NCBI GenBank assembly: GCA_902519255.1
Contig: CABYIV010000006.1
Coordinates: 1-39,668, forward strand
Reading direction: 5' to 3'
Length of the DNA: 39,668 bases
DNA from: an uncultured Pelagibacteraceae bacterium
GTDB taxonomy: Bacteria > Pseudomonadota > Alphaproteobacteria > Pelagibacterales > Pelagibacteraceae
The notes beneath the pieces were generated by a model that saw only the letters and a list, made by a program, of their open reading frames with translations, was not told the origin of the DNA and ran no database searches. This document shows positions 8,453-18,253 of this stretch, in pieces. The position numbers and the translations under genes were made by a program. Positions within the stretch are counted from its first letter, which is position 1. Each line of letters starts with the position of its first letter.

Positions 8453-11019
8453 TATTTGCCTTTCTTTTTCTTTTTATTTCTATCGTATTCTTTTCTTTTC
8501 TCAATTAAAATTAATGCTTCTTCCATAGTTAATTCAACAGGATCTTTTTCTTCAGGTATAGTCGCATTTAAAGATTTGTACTTAATGTAAGGACCATACT
8601 GACCTTTCATGACTCTAACTGGTTTTTTATCTTCAGGGTGTTCTCCTAAATCTTTTATCATTGATGATGAAATTCTTCCTGGTTTAGCTTCAGCAATTAA
8701 TGTAACAGCTCTATTTAATCCAATTGTGAATAATTCATCTACATTTTCTAGTCTAGCAGATTTATTTTCACATTTAAGGTAAGGACCAAATCTTCCAACA
8801 TTCACAGTAATATCTTTATCATTTTCAGGATTTTTACCTAAACTTAATGGTAACGAGCATAAGTATTTTGCCTTTTCTAAATCAATGTTTTCAATCTCAA
8901 TTCCTTTAGGGATAGAAACATTTTTTAAATTATTTTCTTCTTTCTTTAATTTTCTTTTTTTCTTTTTAGTTTTTTCATTTTCCTCTATGATTTCTTTTTC
9001 AAATTGCAAATATGGACCAAATCTTCCATTTTTAAGAAAAATATCTTTACCTTTATCATTTTTTCCAATGAATTTAGGTTCTGCTAGTGTCAATTGTTGT
9101 GCTGCTTTAGATTTTGATAGTGGTCTTGTAAATTTGCAGTCCGGATAATTTGAACACCCAATAAAAGCACCACCTCTAAAACTATTTTTTAAACTTAATT
9201 GCCCAGTTTCACAGAGCTTGCATTTTCTATCAATATTTCCATCCTTATCGACCTCAAATATTAGTGATCCAAGACTTTCATTTAATAGGTCTAATACTTC
9301 TCTGGTTCTTTTTTCTTTCACACCTGAAACATTAGAATTAAAGTCTTTCCAAAAATTCTCTAAAACTTTTATCCAATTTTCTTTACCTGAAGTTATATCA
9401 TCTAATTGATCTTCTAATTTTGCAGTAAAATCATAATCAACATATTTGGTAAATAATTTTTCTAAAAACGCAGAAAGTAATTTCCCTCTATCAGTTGGGA
9501 AAAATCTTTTATTATTTATGTCAGCATAACCTCTATTAGCTATTACTGAAATAATACTTGCATAAGTAGACGGTCTTCCAATTCCTAGCTCCTCTAATTT
9601 TTTAACTAGACTTGCCTCAGAATATCTAGGTGGTGGTTGTGTATAGTGCTGTTCATCAATATGATCTTCAAACATTACATCACCTTTTTCAACATCTGGC
9701 AAAATATTTTCATTGTCATCATCATTTTCATCGATCTTATATAGTTTAAGGAAACCATCAAATTTTAATGTTGAACCACTAGCTTTGAATATATTTTTAT
9801 CATCATCTGAGTTGATGGTAATAGTTTTTCTATCAAATTTGGCTGACTGCATTTGTGATGATAAAGATCTAGACCATATTAAATTATAAAGTTTATATTG
9901 ATCAGTACTTAAGTATTTCTTCATATCTTCTGGTTTTCGAATTATTTCTGTTGGACGTATAGCTTCGTGAGCTTCTTGAGCATTCTTTGCTTTTTTGCCA
10001 CTATAATTTAGAGGTTGTTCTGGTAAATATTTATCACCATAATTCTGCATTATAAAATCTCTGAAAGATGTTATAGCATCTTTTGAAATATTAGTTCCAT
10101 CTGTTCTCATATAAGTAATTAATCCTACGGTTTCACCTTCAATATCAATTCCTTGATATAGTCTTTGAGCAATTTGCATTGTCCTTGATGCTCCAAAACC
10201 AAGTTTACTCGATGCTGTTTGTTGTAATGTCGATGTAGTAAAAGGTCCTGATGGATTTCTGTTATAAGTTTTTGAACTTATATCTGTTATATTATATTTT
10301 TTATTTTTTATTTTTGATAAAGCGTCGTTAATATCTTGTTTGTTTTTAAATGAAAATTTCTCAACCTTTTTTCCATCTAATTGTGAAATAGTTGTATTTA
10401 TTTTTTCATTTTTGTTATTTTTAAAAATTATATTTAAAGTCCAAAATTCTTTAGGTTGAAAAACTTCTATTTCCTGTTCTCTTTCAGTTAAAAGTCTTAG
10501 AGCTACAGACTGAACTCGACCAGCAGATTTAGAACCTGGTAATTTTGTCCATAGAATGGGGGAGATATTAAAACCGACTAGATAATCTAGAGCTCTTCTT
10601 GCCATATAAGCATCAACTAAATGTGGCTCTATTTTCCTTGGATTATCTATTCCATTTGTAACTGCTTTTTTTGTTATTTCGTTGAAGACAACTCTTTCAA
10701 CTTCTTTATCTTTTAATAATTTTTTTTCTTCAAGAAACTCTTTTACATGCCAAGCTATTGCTTCACCTTCTCGGTCAGGGTCAGTAGCTAGAATAATTTT
10801 TTTTGAATCTTTAGCACTATCTGTAATTTCTTTTAAATATTTTTTTGAAAAACTATCTACTTCCCAAATCATTTTAAAATCATTTTCAGGATCAACAGAA
10901 CCATTTTTCGAAGGCAGATCTCTTATATGTCCATAGCTTGCAAGAACTGTATAATCTGATCCTAAATATTTATTAATTGTTTTTGCTTTTGCTGGACTTT
11001 CAACAATTACTAGATTCAT
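8452..11019 (-). CDS. topA: DNA topoisomerase I
   Basis: TopA (855 residues) is a type IA topoisomerase that relaxes negative supercoils. The TOPRIM domain begins at residue 2 (NLVIVESPAKAKTI), with the metal-binding DPDRE at 80-84. The active-site tyrosine is Tyr303 in GLITYMRTDGTN. One four-cysteine zinc finger is seen (Cys600, Cys603, Cys622, Cys628). After it come several TopA C-terminal repeats marked by GRFGPYL or QYGPYIKYK, interrupted by a Lys/Glu-rich stretch near residue 685, and a basic end. Length is normal for alphaproteobacteria. The upstream neighbour plsY is separated by 40 bases holding a 13-bp inverted repeat. Confidence 0.97.
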   Translation of the reverse strand: MNLVIVESPAKAKTINKYLGSDYTVLASYGHIRDLPSKNGSVDPENDFKMIWEVDSFSKKYLKEITDSAKDSKKIILATDPDREGEAIAWHVKEFLEEKKLLKDKEVERVVFNEITKKAVTNGIDNPRKIEPHLVDAYMARRALDYLVGFNISPILWTKLPGSKSAGRVQSVALRLLTEREQEIEVFQPKEFWTLNIIFKNNKNEKINTTISQLDGKKVEKFSFKNKQDINDALSKIKNKKYNITDISSKTYNRNPSGPFTTSTLQQTASSKLGFGASRTMQIAQRLYQGIDIEGETVGLITYMRTDGTNISKDAITSFRDFIMQNYGDKYLPEQPLNYSGKKAKNAQEAHEAIRPTEIIRKPEDMKKYLSTDQYKLYNLIWSRSLSSQMQSAKFDRKTITINSDDDKNIFKASGSTLKFDGFLKLYKIDENDDDNENILPDVEKGDVMFEDHIDEQHYTQPPPRYSEASLVKKLEELGIGRPSTYASIISVIANRGYADINNKRFFPTDRGKLLSAFLEKLFTKYVDYDFTAKLEDQLDDITSGKENWIKVLENFWKDFNSNVSGVKEKRTREVLDLLNESLGSLIFEVDKDGNIDRKCKLCETGQLSLKNSFRGGAFIGCSNYPDCKFTRPLSKSKAAQQLTLAEPKFIGKNDKGKDIFLKNGRFGPYLQFEKEIIEENEKTKKKKRKLKKEENNLKNVSIPKGIEIENIDLEKAKYLCSLPLSLGKNPENDKDITVNVGRFGPYLKCENKSARLENVDELFTIGLNRAVTLIAEAKPGRISSSMIKDLGEHPEDKKPVRVMKGQYGPYIKYKSLNATIPEEKDPVELTMEEALILIEKRKEYDRNKKKKKGK

Positions 11020-11039
11020 ATTTAGAGAACGTACTTAAA

Positions 11040-11052
11040 ACAGTTAAACTGT
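11040..11052. repeat. 13-bp inverted repeat upstream of topA
   Basis: ACAGTT and AACTGT are separated by a single A, between the plsY stop (11060) and the topA start (11019). The spacing is too tight for an RNA hairpin, so if it works it does so as a DNA site, for example an operator about 20 bases upstream of the topA ATG. There is no T-run to suggest a terminator. Confidence 0.3.
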
Positions 11053-11059
11053 CAAATTA

Positions 11060-11632
11060 TTAAATTTTTGTCTTAGTTTCTTCTTTATTTATCAAGCGTT
11101 TAACGTTTTCTCTATGAGTGTAAAAAATTAAAATAAACATTATGAAGTAAAACATAATGTTATCATTACTATAAAAAAATATAAAAATAGGAACACTTAA
11201 TGATCCAAGAATTGATCCTAATGATGAGTATTTAGAAATTAAATATGTAATTACCCAAACAATACCAAAAACAATACCCAAAAAATAATTTAAAATAATC
11301 AAAATTCCAACATATGTTGCAACACCCTTACCACCTTTAAATTTTAACCATATTGGAAAAACATGTCCTAAAAAAACAGATAATGAACAAATGTAAATAA
11401 ATTCTGGATAATTTAACTTAACATAAATTATTGGCAAAACCGCTTTTAAAATGTCTAGTAATAAAGTTGAGTAACCTAAAAATTTATTGCCAGTTCTTAA
11501 AACATTGGTGGCGCCTATATTACCCGATCCTGTTTCTCTTATGTCTTTTTTTAAAAAAATTTTTGTTAATAAAAAACCAAAAGGAATAGAACCTAATAAA
11601 TATGATAAAAGTGATAAAATAAATATTTCCAT
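11060..11632 (-). CDS. plsY: Acyl-phosphate:glycerol-3-phosphate acyltransferase
   Basis: PlsY (190 residues) is an inner-membrane enzyme that acylates glycerol 3-phosphate with acyl-phosphate, opening phospholipid synthesis. About five membrane segments are visible, starting with FILSLLSYLLGSIPFGFLL. The three family motifs are present: GSGNIGATNVLRTG (residues 36-49), KFKGGKGVAT in the middle, and THREN near the C-terminus. Length matches the family (190-210). It starts one base after the pyrC-like stop, so it belongs to that transcription unit. plsX is not in the window. Confidence 0.95.
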   Translation of the reverse strand: MEIFILSLLSYLLGSIPFGFLLTKIFLKKDIRETGSGNIGATNVLRTGNKFLGYSTLLLDILKAVLPIIYVKLNYPEFIYICSLSVFLGHVFPIWLKFKGGKGVATYVGILIILNYFLGIVFGIVWVITYLISKYSSLGSILGSLSVPIFIFFYSNDNIMFYFIMFILIFYTHRENVKRLINKEETKTKI

Positions 11633-12922
11633 TTAAATATTGTAAAGCTCTTGTCCTTTTACATATGTACTTATTACTTTTCCTTGTAATCTCTTATTTT
11701 CAATTGACGTATTTTTTGATTTAGAAACCAAATTTTCTTGCTTTACTATCCAAGGTTTATTTATATCCACAATACAGAAATCTGCATCATTACCTACAGA
11801 TAAATTACCTTTATTAATTTTCAAAATTTTTGATGGATTGGAGGTTAATGCAGCAATAATTTTTTCAAGTTTTACAGATCCATTGTGATATAATTCTAAT
11901 GACAAAGATAATAACGTTTCAATACCAGTTGCTCCTGTTGCGGCTTGAGCAAATGTTAATCTTTTTTGCTCTTCATCTTCAGGTTTGTGATCTGAAACTA
12001 TTACATCGATTGTACCATCATTTAATCCTTGCACTAAACTTAATCTATCGTCTTCAGTCCTGAGTGGCGGAGACAATTTTAAAAAAGTTCTAAAGTCACC
12101 AATATCATTTTCATTTAAAGATAAATTATTTATTGATACCCCACAGGAAAATCTTACTTTATCTTTTCTATCTCTGATAATTTCAACTGCTTTTCCTGAT
12201 GAAATCTGAGAAATGTGATAACGACAATTATATTCTTCTAATAATGTTAAATCTCTCTCTATAATTATTAGTTCAGCTATTTCTGGGATACCTTGCAAAC
12301 CAAGTTTTGTCGAAATTATTCCATCATTTATCATGCCATTTTCAGCTAATTCTTGATCTTCCGCATGTTGCATTATTAAAGACCCTAAATCTTTTGCTGA
12401 ATTCATTATTCTGGACATAACTCTTGTATTCTGAATTGTTCTAATTCCATCTGTAAATGCTATTATCCCTTTACTTTGCAGAAGACCAAACTCTGTCATA
12501 TTTGTACCTTCAGTACCCTTTGTTAGAGATGCTGTAGGAAATATATTTATTTTTGATTTATCTCTGCCTCGTCTTTTTAAAAAATCTACTATTGAAACGT
12601 TGTCGATTATTGGATCAGTATTAGGCATTGTTACAACTGAGGTTACTCCCCCGGATAATGCAGCATTGCTCAAAGTTCTGAAATTTTCTTTATATTCGTA
12701 ACCTGGTTCACCCACAAATACTCTCATATCAACTATACCTGGGAAAATATAATTCTCTTTTAAATCAATAACTTTTTCTCTACTAGGAATGTTGTTTTTA
12801 TTCACTTTTTTTCCAACACCTTCAATTTTTCCATCTTCACCTATTATTAATCCTCCTATCTCACTTATGTTGTTATGAGGATCAATTATATTTGCGTTAA
12901 TAAAGTATTTCTTTTTCATCAT
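11633..12922 (-). CDS. Dihydroorotase-like protein, probably non-catalytic (PyrX type)
   Basis: The 429-residue product clearly belongs to the class I dihydroorotase family: [18 protein letters not shown] (residues 57-74), VVTMPNTDP (97-104), HAEDQEL (186-192) and [12 protein letters not shown] (310-321). However, the zinc-binding DMHVHLREPG is here [10 protein letters not shown]: both histidines of HxH are replaced (Arg67, Phe69) and the neighbouring Arg is Gly71. The later metal-binding His in the usual AHVST is Gln239 (HISQISS). Asp158, His186 and Asp311 remain. This is the pattern of the inactive PyrC-like subunits that assemble with aspartate carbamoyltransferase in other proteobacteria. 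Its ATG overlaps the pyrB TGA, which fits a structural partnership. A true dihydroorotase would be expected elsewhere in the genome. Inactivity is inferred. Confidence 0.85.
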   Translation of the reverse strand: MMKKKYFINANIIDPHNNISEIGGLIIGEDGKIEGVGKKVNKNNIPSREKVIDLKENYIFPGIVDMRVFVGEPGYEYKENFRTLSNAALSGGVTSVVTMPNTDPIIDNVSIVDFLKRRGRDKSKINIFPTASLTKGTEGTNMTEFGLLQSKGIIAFTDGIRTIQNTRVMSRIMNSAKDLGSLIMQHAEDQELAENGMINDGIISTKLGLQGIPEIAELIIIERDLTLLEEYNCRYHISQISSGKAVEIIRDRKDKVRFSCGVSINNLSLNENDIGDFRTFLKLSPPLRTEDDRLSLVQGLNDGTIDVIVSDHKPEDEEQKRLTFAQAATGATGIETLLSLSLELYHNGSVKLEKIIAALTSNPSKILKINKGNLSVGNDADFCIVDINKPWIVKQENLVSKSKNTSIENKRLQGKVISTYVKGQELYNI

Positions 12923-13857
12923 TCACAAAAAATTTTTAAACATGCCATTCTTATCGCAACACCTAATTCAACTTGTTCTTTTACAACACTCATATTGGTG
13001 TCATCAGCTAGTTTTGTATCAATTTCAATACCGCGGTTCATTGGACCAGGATGCATAATAATTGAATCTGATTTTGCATATTCTAATTTATCCTGTGTTA
13101 GTCCATAGTATTCATAGTACTCTCTATTAGATGACAGGAATGAACTACTCATTCTTTCATTTTGAAGTCTAAGCATCATTACTATGTCGCAATCTTTTAC
13201 ACCTTTCTTCATATTTGAAAAAATATTAACCCCAAATTTTTCTATATCTTTTGGTAAAAGGTTTGAAGGAGCTACAATATTAACTTCGGCACCCAACATG
13301 TTTAGCAAGTAAATATTAGATCTTGCTACTCTTGAATGTAGAATATCTCCACAAATTGCAACCTTTAATCCTTGAATTTTTTTTTTCCTATTCAATATAG
13401 TTAATGCATCAAGTAATGCTTGGGTAGGGTGCTCTCTCCTTCCATCACCAGCATTTAAAACAGCACAATTAACTTTTTGAGATAAAAGATTACAAGCTCC
13501 TGAATCTTGATGTCTAATAACTATTATATCAGGATGCATTGCATTTAATGTCATTGCAGTGTCTATTAGCGTTTCACCTTTTTTAATTGCTGAGTTTGTT
13601 ATATTCATTGACATAACATCTGCACCTAATCTTTTTCCTGCTAGCTCAAATGAGCTTTGTGTTCTTGTTGATGGTTCAAAAAAGAGGTTAATTTGAGTTT
13701 TCCCCTTAAGTAAATCTAATTTTTTATTTTTGCTTTTGTTTAATTCAATAAATTTTTCAGCTTCTTTTAAGATTAAATTAACATCATTTATTGATAAATC
13801 TTGAATACCTAGGAGATGTTTTTGAGAAATTTTAATAGCTTTGGTTTTAGTTGCCAT
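12919..13857 (-). CDS. pyrB: Aspartate carbamoyltransferase catalytic subunit
   Basis: PyrB joins carbamoyl phosphate and aspartate, the committed step of pyrimidine synthesis. I choose the ATG at 13857 (312 residues, [17 protein letters not shown]), where similarity to the family begins; an in-frame GTG at 13878 would add seven residues. The carbamoyl-phosphate loop is [15 protein letters not shown] (STRT at residues 63-66), and [20 protein letters not shown] and MHPGPMNRG follow in order. No pyrI regulatory gene is present; instead the dihydroorotase-like gene overlaps its stop, as in bacteria where PyrB forms a dodecamer with such a partner. Confidence 0.95.
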   Translation of the reverse strand: MATKTKAIKISQKHLLGIQDLSINDVNLILKEAEKFIELNKSKNKKLDLLKGKTQINLFFEPSTRTQSSFELAGKRLGADVMSMNITNSAIKKGETLIDTAMTLNAMHPDIIVIRHQDSGACNLLSQKVNCAVLNAGDGRREHPTQALLDALTILNRKKKIQGLKVAICGDILHSRVARSNIYLLNMLGAEVNIVAPSNLLPKDIEKFGVNIFSNMKKGVKDCDIVMMLRLQNERMSSSFLSSNREYYEYYGLTQDKLEYAKSDSIIMHPGPMNRGIEIDTKLADDTNMSVVKEQVELGVAIRMACLKIFCE

Positions 13858-13867
13858 TAAAACCAAC

Positions 13868-13896
13868 TCTATAGCCACAAAGGTTGATTAATGCAA
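13868..13896 (-). promoter_or_regulatory. Candidate promoter for the pyrB block
   Basis: Read on the minus strand, TTGCAT (13896 to 13891) and TATAGA (13873 to 13868) are separated by exactly 17 bases. The matches are 3/6 and 4/6 to the sigma-70 consensus. The predicted start lies a few bases before the ATG at 13857, favouring that start over the GTG at 13878, which would fall upstream of the transcript. The evidence is moderate only. Confidence 0.3.
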
Positions 13897-13899
13897 GTA

Positions 13900-14355
13900 T
13901 TAATTATTAATAAAATCTATGGCACCCTGTAAGATAAATGCAGCAGCATTTTTATCTATATTTTTTTCTCTTTTAGTTACGTTAATACCTAAATTTTCGG
14001 TTAATTTAAACGCTCCAACTGTTGATAATCTTTCATCCCAAAGACTTATTGGAAGATCAATTTCTTTTGATATTGCTTTTGACACATCATTTACTGACTG
14101 AGAGGATTTACCTAAGCTACCATCCATATTAATTGGATTTCCAATAATTATTCCTTTAATATTATTTTCTTTAATAATATCCTCTAATTCATTGATAAGA
14201 TCTTCAAATTTGGATTTGTTTATTGTTTTAAGCGGTGTGGCAATTTTTTGATTTTCATCACATATAGCTACACCAATTCTCTTTGAACCTAAATCAAGAC
14301 CAATTAATCTAGATGTATTTAGCTGTTTCTTTTTAAATTCCTCAATTGTGATCAT
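13900..14355 (-). CDS. ruvX: Putative pre-16S rRNA nuclease / Holliday junction resolvase-like YqgF
   Basis: The 151-residue product has the RNase H-like YqgF fold. Family experiments tie it to 16S rRNA 5'-end maturation, though it is often named as a resolvase. Motifs are LIGLDLGSKRIGVAICDE (catalytic Asp21), IIIGNPINMDGSLGKSS and LWDERLSTVGAF, then an Asp in NIDKNAAAFILQGAID near the C-terminus. The length is typical. The gene precedes pyrB on the same strand with a gap of about 42 bases, and faces gatC across 49 bases. Confidence 0.9.
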   Translation of the reverse strand: MITIEEFKKKQLNTSRLIGLDLGSKRIGVAICDENQKIATPLKTINKSKFEDLINELEDIIKENNIKGIIIGNPINMDGSLGKSSQSVNDVSKAISKEIDLPISLWDERLSTVGAFKLTENLGINVTKREKNIDKNAAAFILQGAIDFINN

Positions 14356-14404
14356 ATTGTATATTATTTACTTAAGTGATAGTTTGCGGCAATATTTTTA
14401 CCAT

Positions 14405-14692
14405 ATGAGTATAGATCTTAAAACAGTAAAGCACATTTCGAAATTAGCAAGAATTTCTATTGATGATGAAAAAGCTAATAAATTAAAGGGCGACTTAAAT
14501 AATATATTTGAATTTATAGAAAAATTAAATGAATTAAATACTGATAATGTCCAAGCCTTAACATCAATTGCTGAAACCACCCTAAGATTTAGAAAAGATG
14601 AAATTAAATCAGAAAATATTAGAGAAAAAATTTTAAAAAACTCTCCTGAAGAAAATAAAGATTTTTTTGTTGTACCAAAGGTTGTTGAATAA
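14405..14692 (+). CDS. gatC: Aspartyl/glutamyl-tRNA amidotransferase subunit C
   Basis: GatC (95 residues) wraps around and stabilises the GatA-GatB interface of the amidotransferase that turns misacylated Glu-tRNA(Gln) or Asp-tRNA(Asn) into the correct form. The family start is seen as DLKTVKHISKLARISIDDEK, followed by LNNIFEFIEKLNELNTDNV and an R-x-D segment. I choose the ATG at 14405; the frame stays open upstream to 14348, but the extra residues do not resemble the family and would run into ruvX. Its TAA overlaps the gatA ATG (TAATG). The order gatC-gatA-gatB is standard. Confidence 0.95.
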   Translation: MSIDLKTVKHISKLARISIDDEKANKLKGDLNNIFEFIEKLNELNTDNVQALTSIAETTLRFRKDEIKSENIREKILKNSPEENKDFFVVPKVVE

Positions 14693-16152
14693 TGTCAGAT
14701 ATAACAAGTCAAAGTTTATTCGAATTAACATCGAATATAAAAGAAAAAAAACTATCTTCAGGGGAAATTACAAAAGCATTTATAGACCGTGCTGAAAAAT
14801 CAAAAAAATTAAATGTTTATGTTACGGATAATTTTGAAAAAGCAATAGATCAATCAAAGAAATTTGATTCTAATCCTAACTTTGATTTAAAACTACCAGG
14901 TATTCCCATTGCTGTTAAAGATTTATTTTGTACAAATGGAGTTAGAACAACAGCAGGTAGCAAAATATTAAATAACTTCATTCCCACATATGAGTCTACA
15001 GTTACTCAAAATTTGTGGAGTCAAGGAGCAATACTTCTTGGTAAACTTAATTGTGATGAATTTGCTATGGGCTCTTCAAATGAAACTAGTTTTTTTGGAA
15101 ATGTTCAAAATCCGGTAGGAGAAAATTTAGTTCCTGGTGGATCTTCAGGAGGTTCTTCTGCAGCTGTCGCTGCAAATTTAACTCCAGTTACCATTGGAAC
15201 AGATACAGGTGGATCTATTCGTCAACCAGCATCATTTACAGGAACTGTTGGACTTAAACCTACATATGGAAGTTGTTCTCGTTATGGAATTGTAGCATTT
15301 GCTTCATCTTTAGACCAAGCAGGACCTATGACGAAAAATGTAAGAGACTGTTCTATGCTTTTAGAGGTGATCTCTTCATTTGATCAAAAAGATTCAACCT
15401 CAATTGATTACAAAAGAAATCATTATTCAAAAGAATTATCAAAAGATATTAAAGGAAAGAAAATTGGTATTCCTAAAGAATATAGAGTTGACAATATGCC
15501 TGACGAAATTGAACAGCTATGGAAAAATGGTATCTCATATGCAAAAGATTGCGGAGCAGAAATTATCGATATTTCGCTTCCACATACTAATTACGCATTA
15601 CCAACTTATTATATTGTTGCACCAGCTGAAGCATCTTCAAATCTAGCAAGATATGATGGTGTTAAATACGGATTTAGATCTCCTGGTCAAAATTTAATAG
15701 AAATGTACGAAAAAACTAGATCTGAAGGTTTTGGTGATGAAGTTAAAAGAAGAATTATGATTGGAACTTATGTTTTATCTTCTGGTTACTATGATGCCTA
15801 TTATCTAAAAGCGCAGAAAGTAAGACAATTAATAAAAAAAGATTTTGATGATGCCTTTTCTAAAGTTGATGCAATTTTAACTCCATCTACTCCAAGCTCA
15901 GCATTTAAAATTGGTGAAAAAACAAATGATCCAGTATCAATGTATTTAAATGATATATTTACAGTTCCAATAAATCTAGCGGGCTTACCAGGTATTTCTA
16001 TACCAGCTGGTAAAGATAAAAATAATTATCCTTTAGGCCTTCAAGTAATTGGAAAACCTTTTGATGAACAAAATATACTTAATATTTCTTATGCATTAGA
16101 AGATAAGATTAATTTTAAAAATGATATTTCAGACTGGTGGTTAAGTGAGTAA
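14692..16152 (+). CDS. gatA: Aspartyl/glutamyl-tRNA amidotransferase subunit A
   Basis: GatA (486 residues) is the glutaminase of the complex and releases ammonia for transfer through GatB. It is an amidase-signature enzyme: the Ser-Ser-Lys triad is placed at Lys76 (AVKDLF), Ser151 (in PGGSSGGSS) and Ser175 ([11 protein letters not shown]). The C-terminal half contains [10 protein letters not shown] and [12 protein letters not shown], typical of GatA rather than of free amidases. Length is normal. It is coupled to gatC by TAATG and its last 8 bases overlap the GTG start of gatB. Confidence 0.97.
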   Translation: MSDITSQSLFELTSNIKEKKLSSGEITKAFIDRAEKSKKLNVYVTDNFEKAIDQSKKFDSNPNFDLKLPGIPIAVKDLFCTNGVRTTAGSKILNNFIPTYESTVTQNLWSQGAILLGKLNCDEFAMGSSNETSFFGNVQNPVGENLVPGGSSGGSSAAVAANLTPVTIGTDTGGSIRQPASFTGTVGLKPTYGSCSRYGIVAFASSLDQAGPMTKNVRDCSMLLEVISSFDQKDSTSIDYKRNHYSKELSKDIKGKKIGIPKEYRVDNMPDEIEQLWKNGISYAKDCGAEIIDISLPHTNYALPTYYIVAPAEASSNLARYDGVKYGFRSPGQNLIEMYEKTRSEGFGDEVKRRIMIGTYVLSSGYYDAYYLKAQKVRQLIKKDFDDAFSKVDAILTPSTPSSAFKIGEKTNDPVSMYLNDIFTVPINLAGLPGISIPAGKDKNNYPLGLQVIGKPFDEQNILNISYALEDKINFKNDISDWWLSE

Positions 16153-17611
16153 AAATAGTGAATATCTTATTGAAAGAGAAAATAAACAATATGAAGTGAT
16201 AATTGGTTTAGAAGTGCACGCTCAAGTTACTTCAGAGTCAAAACTTTTCTCTCAATCATCAACAAAATTTGGTGCAGAACCAAACACACAAGTTAGTCTC
16301 GTAGATGCAGCATTTCCAGGAATGTTACCAGTTATAAATGAATTTTGTATTGAACAAGCAATTAAAACTGGAATAGGACTTAAAGCCAAAATAAATAAAA
16401 AATCTGTCTTTGATAGAAAAAATTATTTTTATGCAGATTTACCCCAAGGATATCAAATCTCTCAATACAAATATCCAATTGTCGGTGAAGGAAAAGTTAT
16501 TTTAGATATGCCGAATGGTCAAAAAGAAATTGGAATTGAAAGATTACACTTAGAGCAAGATGCAGGTAAAAGTATTCATGATATTGATCCAAATAATACA
16601 TTAGTTGATTTAAATAGATCTGGAGTGGCTTTAATGGAAATAGTAAGTAAGCCTGATTTGAGATCTCCAGATGAAGTCAACGTTTATATAAAAAAATTAA
16701 GATCGATAATGAGATATTTAGGAACATGTGATGGCAATATGCAAGAAGGTTCTTTGAGGGCAGATGTTAATGTATCAGTAAGATTAAAAGGGGAGACTGA
16801 ATTTGGCACCAGGTGTGAAATTAAAAATGTTAATTCAATAAAATTTATGCAAATGGCAATAATATCCGAAGCAAATAGACAAATAGATTTGTTAGAGGAG
16901 GGGAAAGACATAGATCAAGAGACAAGACTTTTTGACACTAAAAGAAATGAGACAAGATCTATGAGATCAAAAGAAGACGCGCATGATTACAGATATTTTC
17001 CTGATCCAGATCTATTACCGCTTGAAATAAGCCAAGAGTTAATTGAAAAAATAAAATCAGATATACCTGAATTACCAGATGAAAAGAAAAAAAGATTTAT
17101 AGACAAATTTAATCTTTCACCATATGAAGCAACAATTTTGGTATCTGATATTGAAACATCAAATTTCTTTGAGGAAGTTATAAAAAATTCAGATGTTAAA
17201 TTAGCAACAAACTGGATTACAGGTGAATTATTTGCAGTTTTAAATGAAAAAAATTTAGAAATATCTCAAAGCCCAGTTAGTGCAAAAAATCTATCAAAAC
17301 TTATAAACCTTATAAAAGATGGAACTATATCAGGAAAAATAGCTAAAACGGTTTTTGAACAAATGATAGATGGAGATCAAGATCCATTAATAATAGTAAA
17401 AGAAAAAGGTTTAAAACAAGAAAGCGATCCAAAAGCGATAGAGGAATTGATAAATAAAGTTATTGAAAATAATTCAGATAAGGTTGCTGAATATAAATCT
17501 GGTAAAGATAAATTATTTGGTTTTTTTGTTGGTCAAGCCATGAAAGAAAGTAAAGGAAAAGGCAATCCTCAATTAATAAACAAAATATTAAAAGAAAAGT
17601 TGAATGGATAA
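16145..17611 (+). CDS. gatB: Aspartyl/glutamyl-tRNA amidotransferase subunit B
   Basis: GatB (488 residues) binds the misacylated tRNA, phosphorylates its side chain and carries out amidation. The start is GTG at 16145, overlapping gatA; the family sequence [12 protein letters not shown] begins at about residue 18. Other signatures are [40 protein letters not shown] and [13 protein letters not shown] YqeY-like tail domain fills about residues 340-488, with the typical [17 protein letters not shown] near the end. Its stop overlaps the next ATG by 8 bases. Confidence 0.97.
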   Translation: MSKNSEYLIERENKQYEVIIGLEVHAQVTSESKLFSQSSTKFGAEPNTQVSLVDAAFPGMLPVINEFCIEQAIKTGIGLKAKINKKSVFDRKNYFYADLPQGYQISQYKYPIVGEGKVILDMPNGQKEIGIERLHLEQDAGKSIHDIDPNNTLVDLNRSGVALMEIVSKPDLRSPDEVNVYIKKLRSIMRYLGTCDGNMQEGSLRADVNVSVRLKGETEFGTRCEIKNVNSIKFMQMAIISEANRQIDLLEEGKDIDQETRLFDTKRNETRSMRSKEDAHDYRYFPDPDLLPLEISQELIEKIKSDIPELPDEKKKRFIDKFNLSPYEATILVSDIETSNFFEEVIKNSDVKLATNWITGELFAVLNEKNLEISQSPVSAKNLSKLINLIKDGTISGKIAKTVFEQMIDGDQDPLIIVKEKGLKQESDPKAIEELINKVIENNSDKVAEYKSGKDKLFGFFVGQAMKESKGKGNPQLINKILKEKLNG

Positions 17612-18251
17612 AAATTTCATAATTGATCAAAATATGATCAATTATATTTTTTCACATACAAATAATCTTCACAAAGTACAAAAAAAATTATTAAAATATA
17701 ACGAAAAACTTGGTCATATTAAAAAATTACAAATTTCAACTCTACAAGCTAACTTCATACAATTTATCATAAAAATTAATAACTATAAATCATATTTAGA
17801 AATTGGCACTTTTACAGGTTACAGCATTTTATCTGCTGCACTTGCCTTACCTAAGAATTGCAAATTAATTGGTATAGATAAAAATTTAAAAACTAACAAT
17901 GAGGCAATTAAGTTTTTTAAAGAAGCAAAGCAAGATAAAAAAATAAATCTTTTTTGTGAAAATGGAAAAATTGCTCTTGAAAAACTAATTAAGAAAAAGG
18001 AAAAATATGACGTGATATTAATTGATGCAGATAAAGAAAATTATATAAATTATTTTAATCAGTCTCTTAAATTAAAAAGCAAAAAGGGTATAATTTTAAT
18101 TGATAATACACTTTGGAAAGGAGATGTTGCAAATCCAAAGATAAAAGACAAATTAACTATAAAATTAAGAGAATTTAATAAATACATAAAAAAATCACCT
18201 ATTAATAAGTATATTTTACCAATTGGTGATGGTTTTACAGTTTGTTGGTAA
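17604..18251 (+). CDS. SAM-dependent O-methyltransferase (caffeoyl-CoA OMT-like family)
   Basis: The 215-residue protein is a class I methyltransferase of the family that includes catechol and caffeoyl-CoA O-methyltransferases (Methyltransf_3). The SAM-binding motif I is [19 protein letters not shown] (around residues 63-81); GIDKN contacts the ribose, and the metal-binding acidic motif is [11 protein letters not shown], followed by [14 protein letters not shown], which matches the family. Bacterial members methylate small phenolics, and some act on tRNA uridine (TrmR/YrrM, 5-methoxyuridine). Because the next gene, trhO, makes 5-hydroxyuridine in tRNA, TrmR is an attractive reading, but this is inference. 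The ATG overlaps the gatB end by 8 bases. Confidence 0.85.
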   Translation: MDKNFIIDQNMINYIFSHTNNLHKVQKKLLKYNEKLGHIKKLQISTLQANFIQFIIKINNYKSYLEIGTFTGYSILSAALALPKNCKLIGIDKNLKTNNEAIKFFKEAKQDKKINLFCENGKIALEKLIKKKEKYDVILIDADKENYINYFNQSLKLKSKKGIILIDNTLWKGDVANPKIKDKLTIKLREFNKYIKKSPINKYILPIGDGFTVCW

Positions 18252-18253
18252 TT

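Noticed and set aside
8885..10936. Open frames on the plus strand inside topA
   Set aside because: They are antisense shadows of a fully conserved gene, have low-complexity Ser/Phe/Leu composition and no recognisable domain.
14348..14404. Longer gatC reading frame starting at 14348
   Set aside because: The extra 19 residues do not resemble GatC and would overlap the divergent ruvX start; the ATG at 14405 gives a normal-length protein.
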